This document shows, piece after piece, positions 32,469 through 44,156 of a stretch of DNA of 64,000 nucleotides. The notes under the pieces were generated by a model. It was not told the DNA's origin. It saw only the letters and a list, made by a program, of their open reading frames with translations, and made no database searches. Made by a program: the position numbers and the translations under genes. Numbering within the stretch: position 1 is the first letter of the stretch; every line of letters starts with the position of its first letter. Source of the stretch: Ceratobasidium sp. AG-K (Eukaryota > Basidiomycota > Agaricomycetes > Cantharellales > Ceratobasidiaceae); NCBI GenBank assembly GCA_037039685.1, contig JAWNGF010000004.1:558001-622000 (forward strand). The letters run 5' to 3'.

Positions 32469-35060
32469 CTAGTTCGAGTCTACCTTGGGCATGGCCTCGA
32501 TCTGAGAAAGTTCATTGACCACTTCCCGAATCGTCGGTCGTTGCGCCGGGTCCTTTCTCCAACATTTTTCTAGCAAAGCCCACATTTCGTTAGGATGAGG
32601 CGTATACTCCTCGAACTCGGGATACAAGTCGCGACGAGGGATTGACCCTGAGGCAATCAATGACTTGACGTGTTCCTTGTCGACATGTTCGTAATACGGG
32701 ACCTTGCCAGAGAAAACTTCAAGCGTTGTCATGGCCCTAAGCGTTCATTTGGTTGAACAATCTGCGCCCGTCCAATATGATTTGTAGAGAACTTACCAAG
32801 ACCATACATCGGAAGAGGGCTCCATTTGAGCATTGTCATATGAACACTCAAGGACCTCGGGCGCCTGAGTGATAAATTGTATGTTAGCACACCTCGTCTA
32901 ACGTGATAGCGATCGGCGTACCTTCCAGCGACACATATCGCCTTCTCCAACCACTTCGCTTGGGAAAGCACTATGCCATTGATCCTATAAGTGGTCAGGC
33001 TTCCAAATCGACGATACTTGCTAGGTGGTGCATACCTTTGTCATACCAGCGCCATTGAAGCAAGCTTGATCCTCCCCCTCAATGGTCCTGATCAATACGG
33101 TTTCACCCTTCAAAGCACCATGTATGCACGGCTCATCGCGTTCATGTAGATATTGAAGTCCGAGTGCGACATCAAGAACCTAAATACCGAGAGATTAGCG
33201 TCCGTCAAATTACACGACTTTGGTCGACTTGCAATCTTAGAGATATCTACGTGCCGGTGTTCTGAGCCAAATTGATATCGCATTTGCTGAATGTGCTTGA
33301 CCTGGGAATAGATAAGTCACTGAGCATCCAAAACACTTGGTCCGAGACTCACTGCGCTGTCTGCCGTGACCCATACGAAAAAGCTACAAATGCGAGACAT
33401 GAGAACACAGGCCAAGGTAGAGTTTCGCACTTACACATTATAGCGGTCAAGAGGATCTTCCTCGTCACGCTTGATGATTTGGATCCCCATCCCCAAAAAT
33501 GGTAGGATGTATTTGCTGTCAAATGAGGCCCAGGTGGATGCGCGTCCGAGCATTTTCTACGCAAACAATATTTAGTGTTGAACGCGTTTGTAGGACATTG
33601 CCTTGAGATTTACCCTTCCAAAGCTTCTTCCACGCTCCAAAGTCGGAGTCACCTCAGAAATAGTGATCGTCACTTTTTCTCCGGTCATCATTTCGCCCTT
33701 GTACAAGCTAAACCAGTGGGATGCGTTGAGTGCTGCGTCTTCACGGTATCTAATCTGGCGTTGGAAGATGATTCCAGGGGGCGCGTCGTTGCTGGCCGCT
33801 TCTTGTAAAAGGCGTTGCACCTCGGCTTCATTGGCCTGAAGGACCTCATTGAAACTTGGGGAATCGGGCTACGTTTAGCGAGGCCTTCAGTACGATATCC
33901 GACCAACAAAGCCATATGAACGCACCGACAAGCTTGTAGGTTGCGGCTCGATCTTCTGGATCATCTGAGAGCTTTCAAGGTTTTGGACCCACTTAAACGA
34001 GTCCGTTAGGAACGTAACTAGAGTGAATCCAAAGGAATACATACCGCAACATGATCTCGAAGACGCTTATAGGCCGTCTCGCATCTTATTAAACGCTGGA
34101 TGATGGATTGTCGGTATACGAGCTCAGTCAAACGATCCTTCTTGCTCTGGTTGATGATATGGGAGGCGGTATTTATTAATTCCCTAAGAAACTCGGTCAG
34201 CACAGGGCCGATAAGTCCAGTTTACCGTTTCACTCACTTTCCCATCCTTTCAATCTCATGTTTCATCTTGGGCGACGAGGGCTTCGTTTTCTCAATATGC
34301 TCAAGCAGGTTGCCACATTTGGTTCCGAGGCCTGGGTTTGTTGTCTGCAGGACCGTGAGCTATTGATAAATCCCTCGACACACAACTGATTTAAACGTAC
34401 CCAATCTCGATGTCGTCCGCGAGTTTGTTGCATATTAGGTGGAGCAAGTTCTTTGCTTCTTGCGTTCCAAGTTCAAGAGCGTCGGGGATCCTGTCGAGGA
34501 AGCGCCGGGACACTTCTGAAGGAACAGGTGGCTGTGGGCCAAGAGTGTCCTCCACAGGGAGGACCGCAATGGGTTCTTGGGGTAGCTACATGAGCGAACG
34601 TATCTATATATTTCCAATCAAGCACTCACCACGCCCTGGAATGCCAAATAAGTGTTCATCAATTGGGTCTGCAATATGTGTAAGTATTATGAACGCGGGA
34701 CCAGAACGGCATCTATTTGCGTACGTTCGGACTCGGGTTCAAGCTCTGATTTGATCCTGAAGAAACGCTTGAGTTCCAACTCAAGGTCGAATTCCGGTTC
34801 TGAAATATTATACAAATGAAGGGTAACATTTAGCTTGCTTGGGGCTAAGAAAATGGGGAGCAGACACCTACGACTCAGAGCGTGATCTACAGGTTGGAGC
34901 TCATTGCCGTGAGCAGTTTGAATCGCATAGGGTTTGGGCTTGGATTTAAGCCTTCGGCCTGTGCTCGCGGTCAGGTTAGCTAAGATCGCTATGAGTAGTC
35001 GGCTGAGGGCTCACCGAAGAGGGTTTTTACGTGATTAGCAAATCGAATCGCCATGCCCAT
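32469..35060 (-). CDS. pseudokinase 2: helical N-terminal region plus TKL-type pseudokinase
   Basis: Same plan as pseudokinase 1, with many short introns. The start is MGMAIRFANHVKTLF (35060) or the inner Met at 35054. The linker has DPIDEHLFGIPG. The helical part has VSRRFLDRIPDALELGTQEA, NLLEHIEKTKPSSPKMKHE, LTEFLRELINTASHIINQ, and RLIRCETAYKRLRDHV. The kinase-like domain has LYKGEMMTGEKVTITISEV, where the beta-3 Lys position is Thr. The catalytic loop reads CIHGALKGETVLI (HRD changed to HGA), and the magnesium motif reads ACFNGAGMTK (DFG changed to GAG). RWK-APEVLE, SSDVWSW and KDPAQRPTIREV follow; the stop is at 32469. It lacks Lys and both Asp, making it the most degenerate of the three, yet the frame stays open. 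Confidence 0.75.
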
Positions 35061-36556
35061 GTCGTCAGTAGAAAAGGTAAGTGGGTCGGGAAAGTTTCGA
35101 ACAATCGGAGAGCTATTGGAGGCTAAATAGAATCTTGGCCAGTGAAGTGTGTACCTTTGAGGCCACACGGCCTCGCCCGGTGAAATGATATCACAGGTGA
35201 AGGATGGCTGCCAGACGTGCCCCCACAGCCCCGAACAAAGGAGCGCACAGGAGGGACAACGGGTGGCAAGCCGACAGGGTAATTATGCCCATTTTGGAAC
35301 ACCACAGTAACCACATTCGCTTCCATTGTGGCTTCGCGCACGCGGGGAGCACAGCATGGTTAGCGTTCACACTATGTAAGTGTGATTTGTAGTCGAGTCA
35401 CTCAGTGCGTCATGATTGATGGCAGTGTGAATTCCTTCAGAAGGTCTCAACAGCACTCTGTTGGCACAGGGTACCGATACCAAGGCTATTCGTTGAGACG
35501 AGAAAGAGACAAGAGGTTCATTGGACATTGCAGCACGAGACAAAAACAAGGATTGACCAAATGTGTGCAAGCGGGTGCACCGCCACCATCATCTGGGCGC
35601 TAATTGTACCGATTGCCAGCGACAACAAATTGTCAAAACCGATACCCGTCCGCGAGTTCCATGATGTCAGTTTGATCGCATAGTCTCTCGGCACCTTCAA
35701 GGTGATCTCAGTTTGGACCATATATTCTGTGGGATCTTTCGAGCGAGTTTGTCGCTCGTTATGAGCCAGGGAAACCCTTACCAAGGCAAGTTCTCCGACG
35801 CGACCGCGTAACTGCCGTACTTGATCTGTTTGTGCTATAAATTTCTTGCCGTTCCCATTATTACGTTGGAACAGCGTCGCTGCTGGGTTGAGCACCTAGC
35901 AAGCCTACTAGTGCTATAAGCAGCGTCATTTCCAGCAATGTAAGCAAGGGTCATACTGAGACGCATATATGCCCATACAGCAACATCCAACTGCTCCGGT
36001 TCTCGTATAGCGAGGATCTTAGTATGCGCAATCTACTTGAGATAAGGTTCCGGTAAGGCTCTCCATGAGATAAGGATTACATGCGTTTAACACATATTAT
36101 GTCATCCCACACCCAGAATAAACCGTCATAAGAGAAATGGGGTATTGATCTGTTCAGGTATATGTTAGCGCTACGAGAATGAACCATTATTATGAGGGGA
36201 CGATATTCCTCCCAGACATAACTCACCCGCAGTTCCTGCGCATACATGACCTCAATTGTGATAGTGGATGCGAATAGTAATTTGCACCGGTTTCATATAT
36301 ATATTTCCAGGAGCTGACGCTTCGAATTGTAGTCGACTGTCCTGGGTGAAAGAGATCCACTTCCATCAGCGAATCTAGTGCCATCATTCCCTCTTCCCTC
36401 TTCATTTTGCTATGTGTAACTGATCATATTACTATCCCCGCCTTAACGAGGCTCAAACAATTCTCGAGTAAAGGCCAGTGTACATAGATATCGATGCGAT
36501 AGATCAAAGAAAAATGAAAGCAATAGAATCGGTCATCTAGATAGACAAGTGAAACA
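35061..36556. other. spacer between pseudokinases 2 and 3; one unassigned minus-strand ORF
   Basis: An open minus-strand frame of about 125 codons lies at 35518-35895 (ends ILVFVSCCNVQ), and a 72-codon one at 35123-35341. Neither matches a family I recognise, and neither has good splice partners. They could be remnants of another family member or chance ORFs. Nothing else is supported. Confidence 0.3.
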
Positions 36557-39006
36557 CTAGGTAAAAATGTGAGGCGCAGCTTGCTGCTTAATCTGAACCG
36601 ATTCAATCATTTCCAGTTCAACCACAACCTCGTCAATCGTCGGACGGTTTACGGCTTCCTGGGCCCAACATTTCTCGAGTAGTGACCACATTAAGTCCGG
36701 CTGAGGGCATTGTTTCTCAAACGCCGGGTAGTCAGCCCGCTGAGGCGTTTTTCCCTCGCGAATAGCATCTCGGACTACCAAATCGTTCTTCAGCATGTAG
36801 AAGGGCTTCTCCCCAGTGGTCAGCTAATAGAGATGTTAGTTATTTGTCACTCCTTTTGGCGTCTGAAGTTTACCTCTAAGACTGTCATTGCCCTATGAAT
36901 TTATTCCAAGCAAGCTGAGTGTGAGATACAACCTCGAGAGCTCCGATGTCATAGTACTGACCATGACCATATATCGCATGAAGGAAAAAGCGGAGGCTGG
37001 TTACCCTGCAACAGTTCGGGCGCCTGGAAAGATGTAAGAGATGCGGGGATATGGCTATCGGTCCGAATACTCATACCATCCACCTCACGATAAACTTGTC
37101 GCCTGTAAGTTCTATGTCCTTGTCGCCATAACGGGCCTGCGTGATTGAATACGGATATGTCTTTGTCTTCAGAAAATAATTTGGCTTACCTTAGTAAAAC
37201 CGAACCCATTGAGACATGCGGTGTTATCATCCTTGATAATCACGTTCTCCCCACGGATGCTGGCATGAACACAAGGAGGCGCGCGCGCATGCAAATATTG
37301 AATTCCGGCCGCAACTTGTTGGATCTAGTAATATAAATTCACTGATGATCGGCCACTGTTCGAGGAAGTGGCTTACGTAGCGTAGGATATCAATGAGGGG
37401 TAAAGGCTGTTTGTGCTTCTTGATGAACCGAGCCTATGACCTGATATCAGATCTAATTCCTCAACGAGTACAGAATGGACCCACAGCGTCGCGTCGCTTC
37501 ATCCAAGGTGATACTAGATAGCTAAGGTGTGACCGCATTAGTCCGGTATCAAATATCTAACGGGGACACGAACAGTTGGAACTCGTCGTAAACCTCGTCA
37601 TCATCTGAGAATTTGGTGATTTGCATGCTCATACCGAGGCATGGGAGGATGGACGGATGGCTAAACGATGTCCATAATTGGACTTGCCGCAGAATCCGCT
37701 TCAATTGGTCAGAGCCGTCAGGTTGTCGCGTAGCACGCCATTTGAGAAACAGGAACAGTACCTCAACAGCACGAATACCATTGGCATCATCTTGGTGTGC
37801 CTCCCGATACACTTTCATGGCAATCACATCACCCGAATCCTTGAGCGATCCTTTATAAACGTTAAAGACATCGCCTTGGTGCCGAGGCGATTTTTCAAAT
37901 GTGTTGATGCGCCCCCTCAGAATATACGAAGCTTCTGGAGAATGTTGAGTGAATGCAAGGATTTTTTGGTTAATTGCGTCGTCATCGGCTTGCTCGATTT
38001 GCTCCGGGATCCCCGGAGCTCGAGGTCGGCTCTGAATCCCAGGGGAATGTTAAGCAAGAGACAAGCGGCAATAACCACGGTAATCATACCTCCATTTCTT
38101 TAAGCTGCTTACGCAAGGCGGCAGTATCTGAAGCCACCTCATTCTGGCGCATTAACTGGTTAATAGGTGGTTAAGGCTAAGCATTTCACCTAGATCTTTT
38201 GGCAGAGAACTCACGGAGAACATACTAAGGTGCCGATTGAACTGCTCTTGCATGATCTTGAGTTGCGTGTGGGTGTCCTGATTCATCAAATGCTCGCGAA
38301 CCATGCTCCTTTGAGACCAGCGATGAAGGAGTTCGCTCATGGTGTTTAGATCCCTAAGCGTTGGTTAACGTCATGGGGGCTAACTATTGCACTGTAGGAC
38401 GTACCGCTTCATTTTCACAACTGTACCAACGTACTCTGACGAAAGCTGCTGATCAGAAATCGAAGTATGTTCTAGTATGTGTGACAAGGTTAAACAGTCC
38501 TCGTGAAATTGGTTCATCTCCGCCCTGCTGGTCTGTTAGTAGACTTTCATGGCAGTGCGTGCAAACTAGGTTCACTCGCTTTAGGGTAAAGCTCTTCCCC
38601 CCCATCACGCTCATTATGTCGCGCAATGATTGCTTGAGATCCGGTAACATCTGGTCCATAACGTTATGTTTATTAGGCTGGGGCGGAGAGGGCGCTTGGG
38701 CTGTGTTTTTGTGTGTAGGGGTGATTGAGCGAACACTAGCTGTGTAAGGAGTCGAGGTCATTGAGGAACATGACGAGGGCAGCGAGAGATCTGATGGTTC
38801 GGGACTTGGGGATCGTGACCTAGGAACTGGCAGATCTGGAGATGGGTGTACGATTTGAATTATTAAAAGTCGGTGATCAACAGCCTTACTTACCGTGGTC
38901 GTATGGTTTAAAAAAATCCCGGAACTCTAAGCATAGGCAGTGTTACATTATCCTTGTCTCAATCAACGACTCGTCTACTGACTTTTTTTATTTCTCTTAA
39001 TCCCAT
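36557..39006 (-). CDS. pseudokinase 3: low-complexity/helical N-terminal region plus TKL-type pseudokinase
   Basis: The start MGLREIKK joins across an intron to EFRDFFKPYDHG (39006), comparable with the starts of its two paralogues. A Ser/Pro-rich linker (PVPRSRSPSPEPSDLSLPSS) leads to helices MLPDLKQSLRDIMSVMG, MSELLHRWSQRSMVREHLMN and NEVASDTAALRKQLKEME. The kinase-like domain has VYKGSLKDSGDVIAMKVYRE (beta-3 Lys kept), LWTSFSHPSILPCLGM, and CVHASIRGENVII (HRD changed to HAS). The magnesium motif reads ACLNGFGFTK (DFG changed to GFG), followed by APELLQGN, SCDIWSWS and QEAVNRPTIDEV. The stop is at 36557. It is the most divergent in its N-terminal half, which could mean a different partner or membrane behaviour. 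Confidence 0.7.
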
Positions 39007-39546
39007 CAACTCGTTCAGCCTCCTCCGCTGGACCCAGGAAGTGGTGAGTTTCCTTCAGATGCCTTGAATCGCCCACTTATTCACCTTGAATCCTCTGTTG
39101 TTGCCTTTGCCTATAAGGGTCCGAATCGTTTGCAAGACGCCTGGCTATGTTCACTATAGGTCGGACCGAATCCCGTTAGAACCAGCTTTGATACTCACGG
39201 CGACTTGGAGCCCCAGACACTATGTTAATGAGCCTGTTAAGCATTGATACAGGAATTACTCTGGACTAGTGCTGATTCGGGGTAACGAGCAAGCAAACCC
39301 AGTGGACGAGATGTATTTATGTTGCCACAACACACGTAGAACTTCTTGAAACCACATCAGTTTACGCCAGTTTGGCTCACACTGCCTTTGGAGAACATAG
39401 GGAGCCTCGTGTTGACAACAAAATCGGGGGCCAATTATGGTGCTAACGAAAGTGACTAATGCGATAAAGGGACAAAGTTGACGAGCTGGGGCATCGGGTG
39501 CTTCCGGGGTGACGTAATCGTTACGGCAAGTCAGAAACTGCATATA
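39007..39546. other. intergenic left of the foldback element
   Basis: A minus-strand open frame of 95 codons (39256-39543) ends at the foldback border; it has no recognisable domain. Nothing else was seen. Confidence 0.35.
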
Positions 39547-40458
39547 ACTACGGGGCGCTGGTTTTAAAATTGTGGAAAATACATAAAGTCATTCTTTAAT
39601 AGTATGTAATACACTATATGGAATCTGAGCCACGTTTATTATAGGCAAAAATGAAAATGAAAATGGTAAGCCCAATGAGTTCAGTGTCTCATACCTCTGT
39701 AGGCATGGACATTGGGCAGTTGGCTCATTAGTAGAAGTGGCAGAGTTAAATCATTTAAGTCTATGTGAGCTGCTCACGAATTTGCATGTTGCCTCATGCT
39801 ACTTGAGGGACGGGTGTTGTGCTGTGGCTAAAGTTGCAGCAGAGCTACAGGACGACACACGTCTCCCGAGCACACCAGTTTTGGCAGGCATATGCGCATA
39901 CACTATTAGATTACGCATGCCAAATCTCAGCCGGGAGGTCCTTCTCGGACAGGATTTAAGGATCAATTACTTTCAGAATCATTTTCTTTAGGCCTATTTC
40001 ATAGTATTTTGCAATAGAAAGCGCTGTCCTGAAAATAACTGCTCCTTAACTCCTGTCCGAGAAGGACCTCCCGGCTGAGATTTGGCATGCGTAATCTAAT
40101 AGTGTATGCGCATATGCCTGCCAAAACTGGTGTGCTCGGGAGACGTGTGTCGTCCTGTAGCTCTGCTGCAACTTTAGCCACAGCACAACACCCGTCCCTC
40201 AAGTAGCATGAGGCAACATGCAAATTCGTGAGCAGCTCACATAGACTTAAATGATTTAACTCTGCCACTTCTACTAATGAGCCAACTGCCCAATGTCCAT
40301 GCCTACAGAGGTATGAGACACTGAACTCATTGGGCTTACCATTTTCATTTTCATTTTTGCCTATAATAAACGTGGCTCAGATTCCATATAGTGTATTACA
40401 TACTATTAAAGAATGACTTTATGTATTTTCCACAATTTTAAAACCAGCGCCCCGTAGT
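39547..40458. mobile_element. 912-bp foldback (long inverted repeat) element
   Basis: Two 430-bp arms (39547-39976 and 40029-40458) are reverse complements around a 52-bp loop. By eye the outer ~400 bp are identical, and mismatches appear only in the innermost ~30 bp. The tips are ACTACGGGGCGC/GCGCCCCGTAGT. Flanks are GCATATA (39540-39546) and GCATATT (40459-40465), a likely 6-7-bp target-site duplication. Each arm carries the same 80-odd-codon open frame, which is a mirror artefact. No transposase is present, so it is a non-autonomous foldback/MITE-like element or a palindromic insertion. Confidence 0.8.
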
Positions 40459-40878
40459 GCATATTGAGATTATGCCCCACCAGTGCAAACCCGAAAAAGA
40501 AATGCACAGCCGCTCTGATTGTATCTCGGCCCTACAATGTCGGGAAATGCTGGGAACATCCCGAAAGTTGGGATACATGGACTATTACAAGTTATCTACA
40601 AGTTATACTAACGCAGCTAAGCCACCCGAACCCTCTATCGCTCGTCGCTGTCCATATGCACTGATCTAGGTCACGTGTGCATTTCTTTTTCGACTCAGTG
40701 TAATCTCCAACAGTATGGGAATTAAAGTCGGAACTAGCCCGCCTGAGCAATGGATACGTAGATGATATTCCTAAGACTGGCAAAAAGTACAACACGGACT
40801 ACTAAAATACAGACACCTTTCACAATCACCCGACCATCCAACGGTCTCGACCCAGAGCTGGGGACCACATTCAACAAG
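40459..40878. other. intergenic right of the foldback element
   Basis: Nothing supported; only short open frames without domain features. Confidence 0.35.
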
Positions 40879-42078
40879 CTAGTCCCAGTAATCTCCTCCG
40901 CTCCCCCTGTCCAATTGAGTGGCCACATGCGCGGCAGCGCCTAAACATGGCGCCTGCGACTTCAGTAGAGCAAGTATATGCGTTGAGGTCACGATGAGGG
41001 TAACCAATAATGCAACAATCAAGATAAGTAGGGTAAGCGCGATCGGTGCAATGATAGTAAGCTTCCTGAGAGCAGCTTCCGTGTTGTCGTTCGAGCTAGA
41101 ACTGGACCCGACGGCAAGTACAACTTCAGGTGATCTTGCATTAAACCCGGCTTGGGTACTACCACACAAGCTCAAGTTCAAGTTGCCACCATCCAAATTC
41201 CTAGGCATTGGATCGTTGATAGTCAGAACGTCGACCTGTGCGGGGAGCCCAGCAAGAGTCTTGGCTCGAGCTATTTTGAACTCTGTGCTTGCGTTTTTTG
41301 CATCTGTAAGCGGGAAAATCTGTATGGAAGGGCTCCTGATCGAGGCCTCCGGTTTGATTCCCACGAAACTTTCATAGCTGTGGATGATATCAACGTTACG
41401 ACGGGGTAAATGTTGAGTTATACGGGATCTACAAGCACACATGGAGTTTTTTTGCTTACGAATGAGTCCCCCAGAATAATACCGCCGTCCCTGCGGTATG
41501 CTGCCGTTCGGTATGAGCTCGTGCAGACAGTAAGGTTCAGGTTATTTCCAAAGTCGTGAGACTGTACGTCCGTCAAGCCTAACGGATGAATGGCCATTTT
41601 TTGGCTTCTACCAGTTACGTGAATGTTCACCGTCAGCCGAATTGCTAGCAAGTCCTCACAGCCACTCACCCAAGCGTAAACACAAGTTTTGCCTCTGCCA
41701 TACATGGCACCGCATACATTAGGCTATCATTCATCAACACACCTCCCATGGTCATGTGTAGCGCGTGAAACGCCCCTTCAGGAATCTCCGCAACAGAATT
41801 ACCGGCGTACAAGCGCGCAGTTATGGAACCCTGGGAGGAGTGTTCACATGTCCGTTGGGCTTGCTGGGCACGATACTCGGCCTGAGTGCCTGAGGGTGGC
41901 CATCAATCGAGAGTCCATCCACCGATAGGCTCCATTGTATAATCTCTCCTGCCTGCTGAGATATGCCCTGCTGAAGTGCGTCACCCAAACCCGAACGGAG
42001 TTGGGTGGGCTGAACATGCGACTGAAGCGCGACCGAAAGCCCAGCGAGCGAGATAAGAGTAAAAGGAAGAGATTTCAT
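40879..42078 (-). pseudogene. decayed pepsin-like aspartic protease with C-terminal membrane segment
   Basis: It starts with an intact signal peptide (MKSLPFTLISLAGLSVALQS, 42078) but then jumps to sequence matching the second half of the paralogue at 49201-51094: WSLSVDGLSIDGHPQ corresponds to WNVLLHGLSINGQSQ. The N-lobe with the first catalytic Asp (DTGS) is missing. The second catalytic motif, ALLDTGTSAAVIP in the paralogue, reads ARLYAGNSVAEIP here and lies after a frame change. The C-terminus keeps a Ser-rich stalk and a transmembrane helix (TLLILIVALLVTLIV). With both catalytic Asp gone it cannot be a protease. It is most likely a pseudogene, although the intact secretion and anchor signals are notable. 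Confidence 0.65.
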
Positions 42079-42509
42079 GGTTGAAAAAACGGGCTTCAAG
42101 TTGATGAAAGTCAGAGTGGAGTGCGGGGGCCTCTTTATGCAGAATTCATCCACGGCGCGGATGAGCAATATCGGACCACCTCGGGCAGGACCATCACCAT
42201 CATGGATGTTTTCCGCCATTGCAAAAAGAGGTTCTACATGAATTTGGGTATTATTTAAAGGAAAACCCGGGCAGGTGGGTATTAGAGACCGCGGTTATTG
42301 GCAGATTCGGGCAGAGCCAAGTGGAAAAACAACCCGCATCACGTGGTCCCTGTCCAGCTCCTATGCATGCCGTCGTTTTGTGACTTTCAACAACGAAGAG
42401 AATCGCGGCAAGTTGGCTAACATCCACGACTAGGACGTGCCCTACGAAAAAGTGTTACGTTAACCTAGGCACAAAGTAACCACCCGCTGTAAATCAATAG
42501 CGGGTCGAA
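42079..42509. other. promoter region of the decayed protease and left flank of gypsy copy 1
   Basis: No gene. TCGAA at 42505-42509 directly precedes the gypsy LTR remnant and matches the 5 bases after the right LTR (48881-48885). Confidence 0.4.
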
Positions 42510-42600
42510 TAGAGGACCTCAAGCCTAGTAACCCCACTTAGAAGAAGCTTACGACCCAGCCTTACTTAAAAACAAGCTTAACAACACTTGTCTAGCTTTC

Positions 42601-44138
42601 ATGTCTATTCAAGAAGATGGAGGGTCACGTCCCTCATCCACTATATCAACAAGAAGAGGACCCAGTCGGGCAGCAAGGCCCACAGGATCACTAAACGAGC
42701 AAGATATCGCACAAACTCAAGCGGGAGGTCCTGCCCGATCACGCCCCCAAAGTCAAACATCAATGCCGGGATCTTTCAGCATTTCTGACATGACAGCGGT
42801 ACAAGAGGAAGAACCCACTATCACAAACAGAGAACCAGGAGATCTCACAAATGACCCTACTCCAGCTGTAATTCGTATTCCAACTGCAACCCCAGGGCCA
42901 TCTCGCCCCTTATGGCCACTAGGGACTAGAAGACAGTTCTTTTCTCCCCAACCCGAAGCTCATGGGGGCGTATCACTTGTTCCCATTAGACCTCCTCCCA
43001 CACCACACGTTCCTACAGTCCCCCAAATAGGAGGAACCATTACCAACACAGGGCCAATTCCAGTGGCTTCCCAGCCAGTCACACCGGCGATACCAGCACC
43101 ACCATATATCCCACAGGGTTACTCCGAGCAATCAGCCCCGGTACAACAAAGCGCCGGTGATCCAGGAAGCTCAAGTTCAAGCTCCAGCTCTAGCAACAGA
43201 ACTGTAATCAGCAATTTAGATGACCTAGACGACCTTCTAGAAGGAAGACACAACGCTACCCTTAGGGTTATAAACGGAATGAGAGTCACTATAGATCGAA
43301 GGCTTAGTGGCCTAGAACAAGCCACTCAGGTTCTAGCAAACAACCAGCAAATCTTCAACGACTCCATCAACACCCTACAAGGAACCCTGACAGACATTCT
43401 GAACTCAGCAAGAAATGGCGAACATAATTCTTTTCTAGTCGGTCAAGACGTAACCCGCCTTCGTAATGAAGTTACCAACACCCAAGGACTAGTAAATAAC
43501 ATACGCAAAGAACTGAACACTACCAGACAAGGACAACTTGAATGGAACGAGGCAGTAACACAAGGACTAGAATCCTTGCAACAGGAGGGAGCTTCCTTCA
43601 CTACCAAAATCACGGAAGTCCAGGAAACGATTAACAATATGCGAGAAGAAATGGACGAAGCATCCCTGCATGGGATCCCCTCTAGGCGATCAAATTCCCC
43701 ACCACATCCAGATGCGGAATCAACCAGGATCGACGAGTTAGAATTAAGAATCCAACGGCTGACCAAAAACCCAAACACCGGTAATGGACCATGTCGTCCT
43801 AAGGTGACTCGTCCAGAAGCCTTTGACGGAAAGAAAGGAGAAGGTGCCGTAATGTTCATCACACAAATGGAAAGCTACTTTTTACGCCTAGGCGATCAAT
43901 ACACTTCCAACGAAGAAAGGATCCGCGAAGCCCTAGCAAACTTCAAATCCGAGAACAAACTGGGCCACTCACTGGTTCGCTTGCAAGGATAGCAAGCAAC
44001 CGCTGCTTGAAGTGCGGACAGGAAGGACACCGGTCATTCAAATGCCCATCCAAGGAATGGATAACGACGGAACCCAGCATTAAAGGAAGGGAGGCAACAA
44101 TTATGGAAGACTCGGGAAAAGAAGGGGTCTCCCTCTAA
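42601..44138 (+). pseudogene. gypsy copy 1 gag, internal deletion
   Basis: The frame from MSIQEDGGSRPSSTIS (42601) is open to a TAG at 43990-43992. Compared with copy 2, roughly 450 bp of the capsid region after NFKSENK are missing, and the downstream part (zinc knuckle CLKCGQEGHRSFKC near 44015) is in another frame, ending with TAA at 44136-44138. This copy therefore cannot make full gag. Confidence 0.8.
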
Positions 44139-44156
44139 CTGTGTGTGGAGAGACCA
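44114..44156 (+). promoter_or_regulatory. candidate -1 ribosomal frameshift signal, gypsy copy 1
   Basis: GGGAAAA (44114-44120) is in X-XXY-YYZ register with the gag frame, 15 nt before the gag stop codon, followed after 5 nt by GGTCTC pairing with GAGACC. Identical to the signal in copy 2. Confidence 0.5.

Noticed and set aside
39737..40268. Identical ~84-codon ORFs facing each other
   Set aside because: They lie in the two arms of the foldback element and are the same sequence read from either arm; no domain or splice context.
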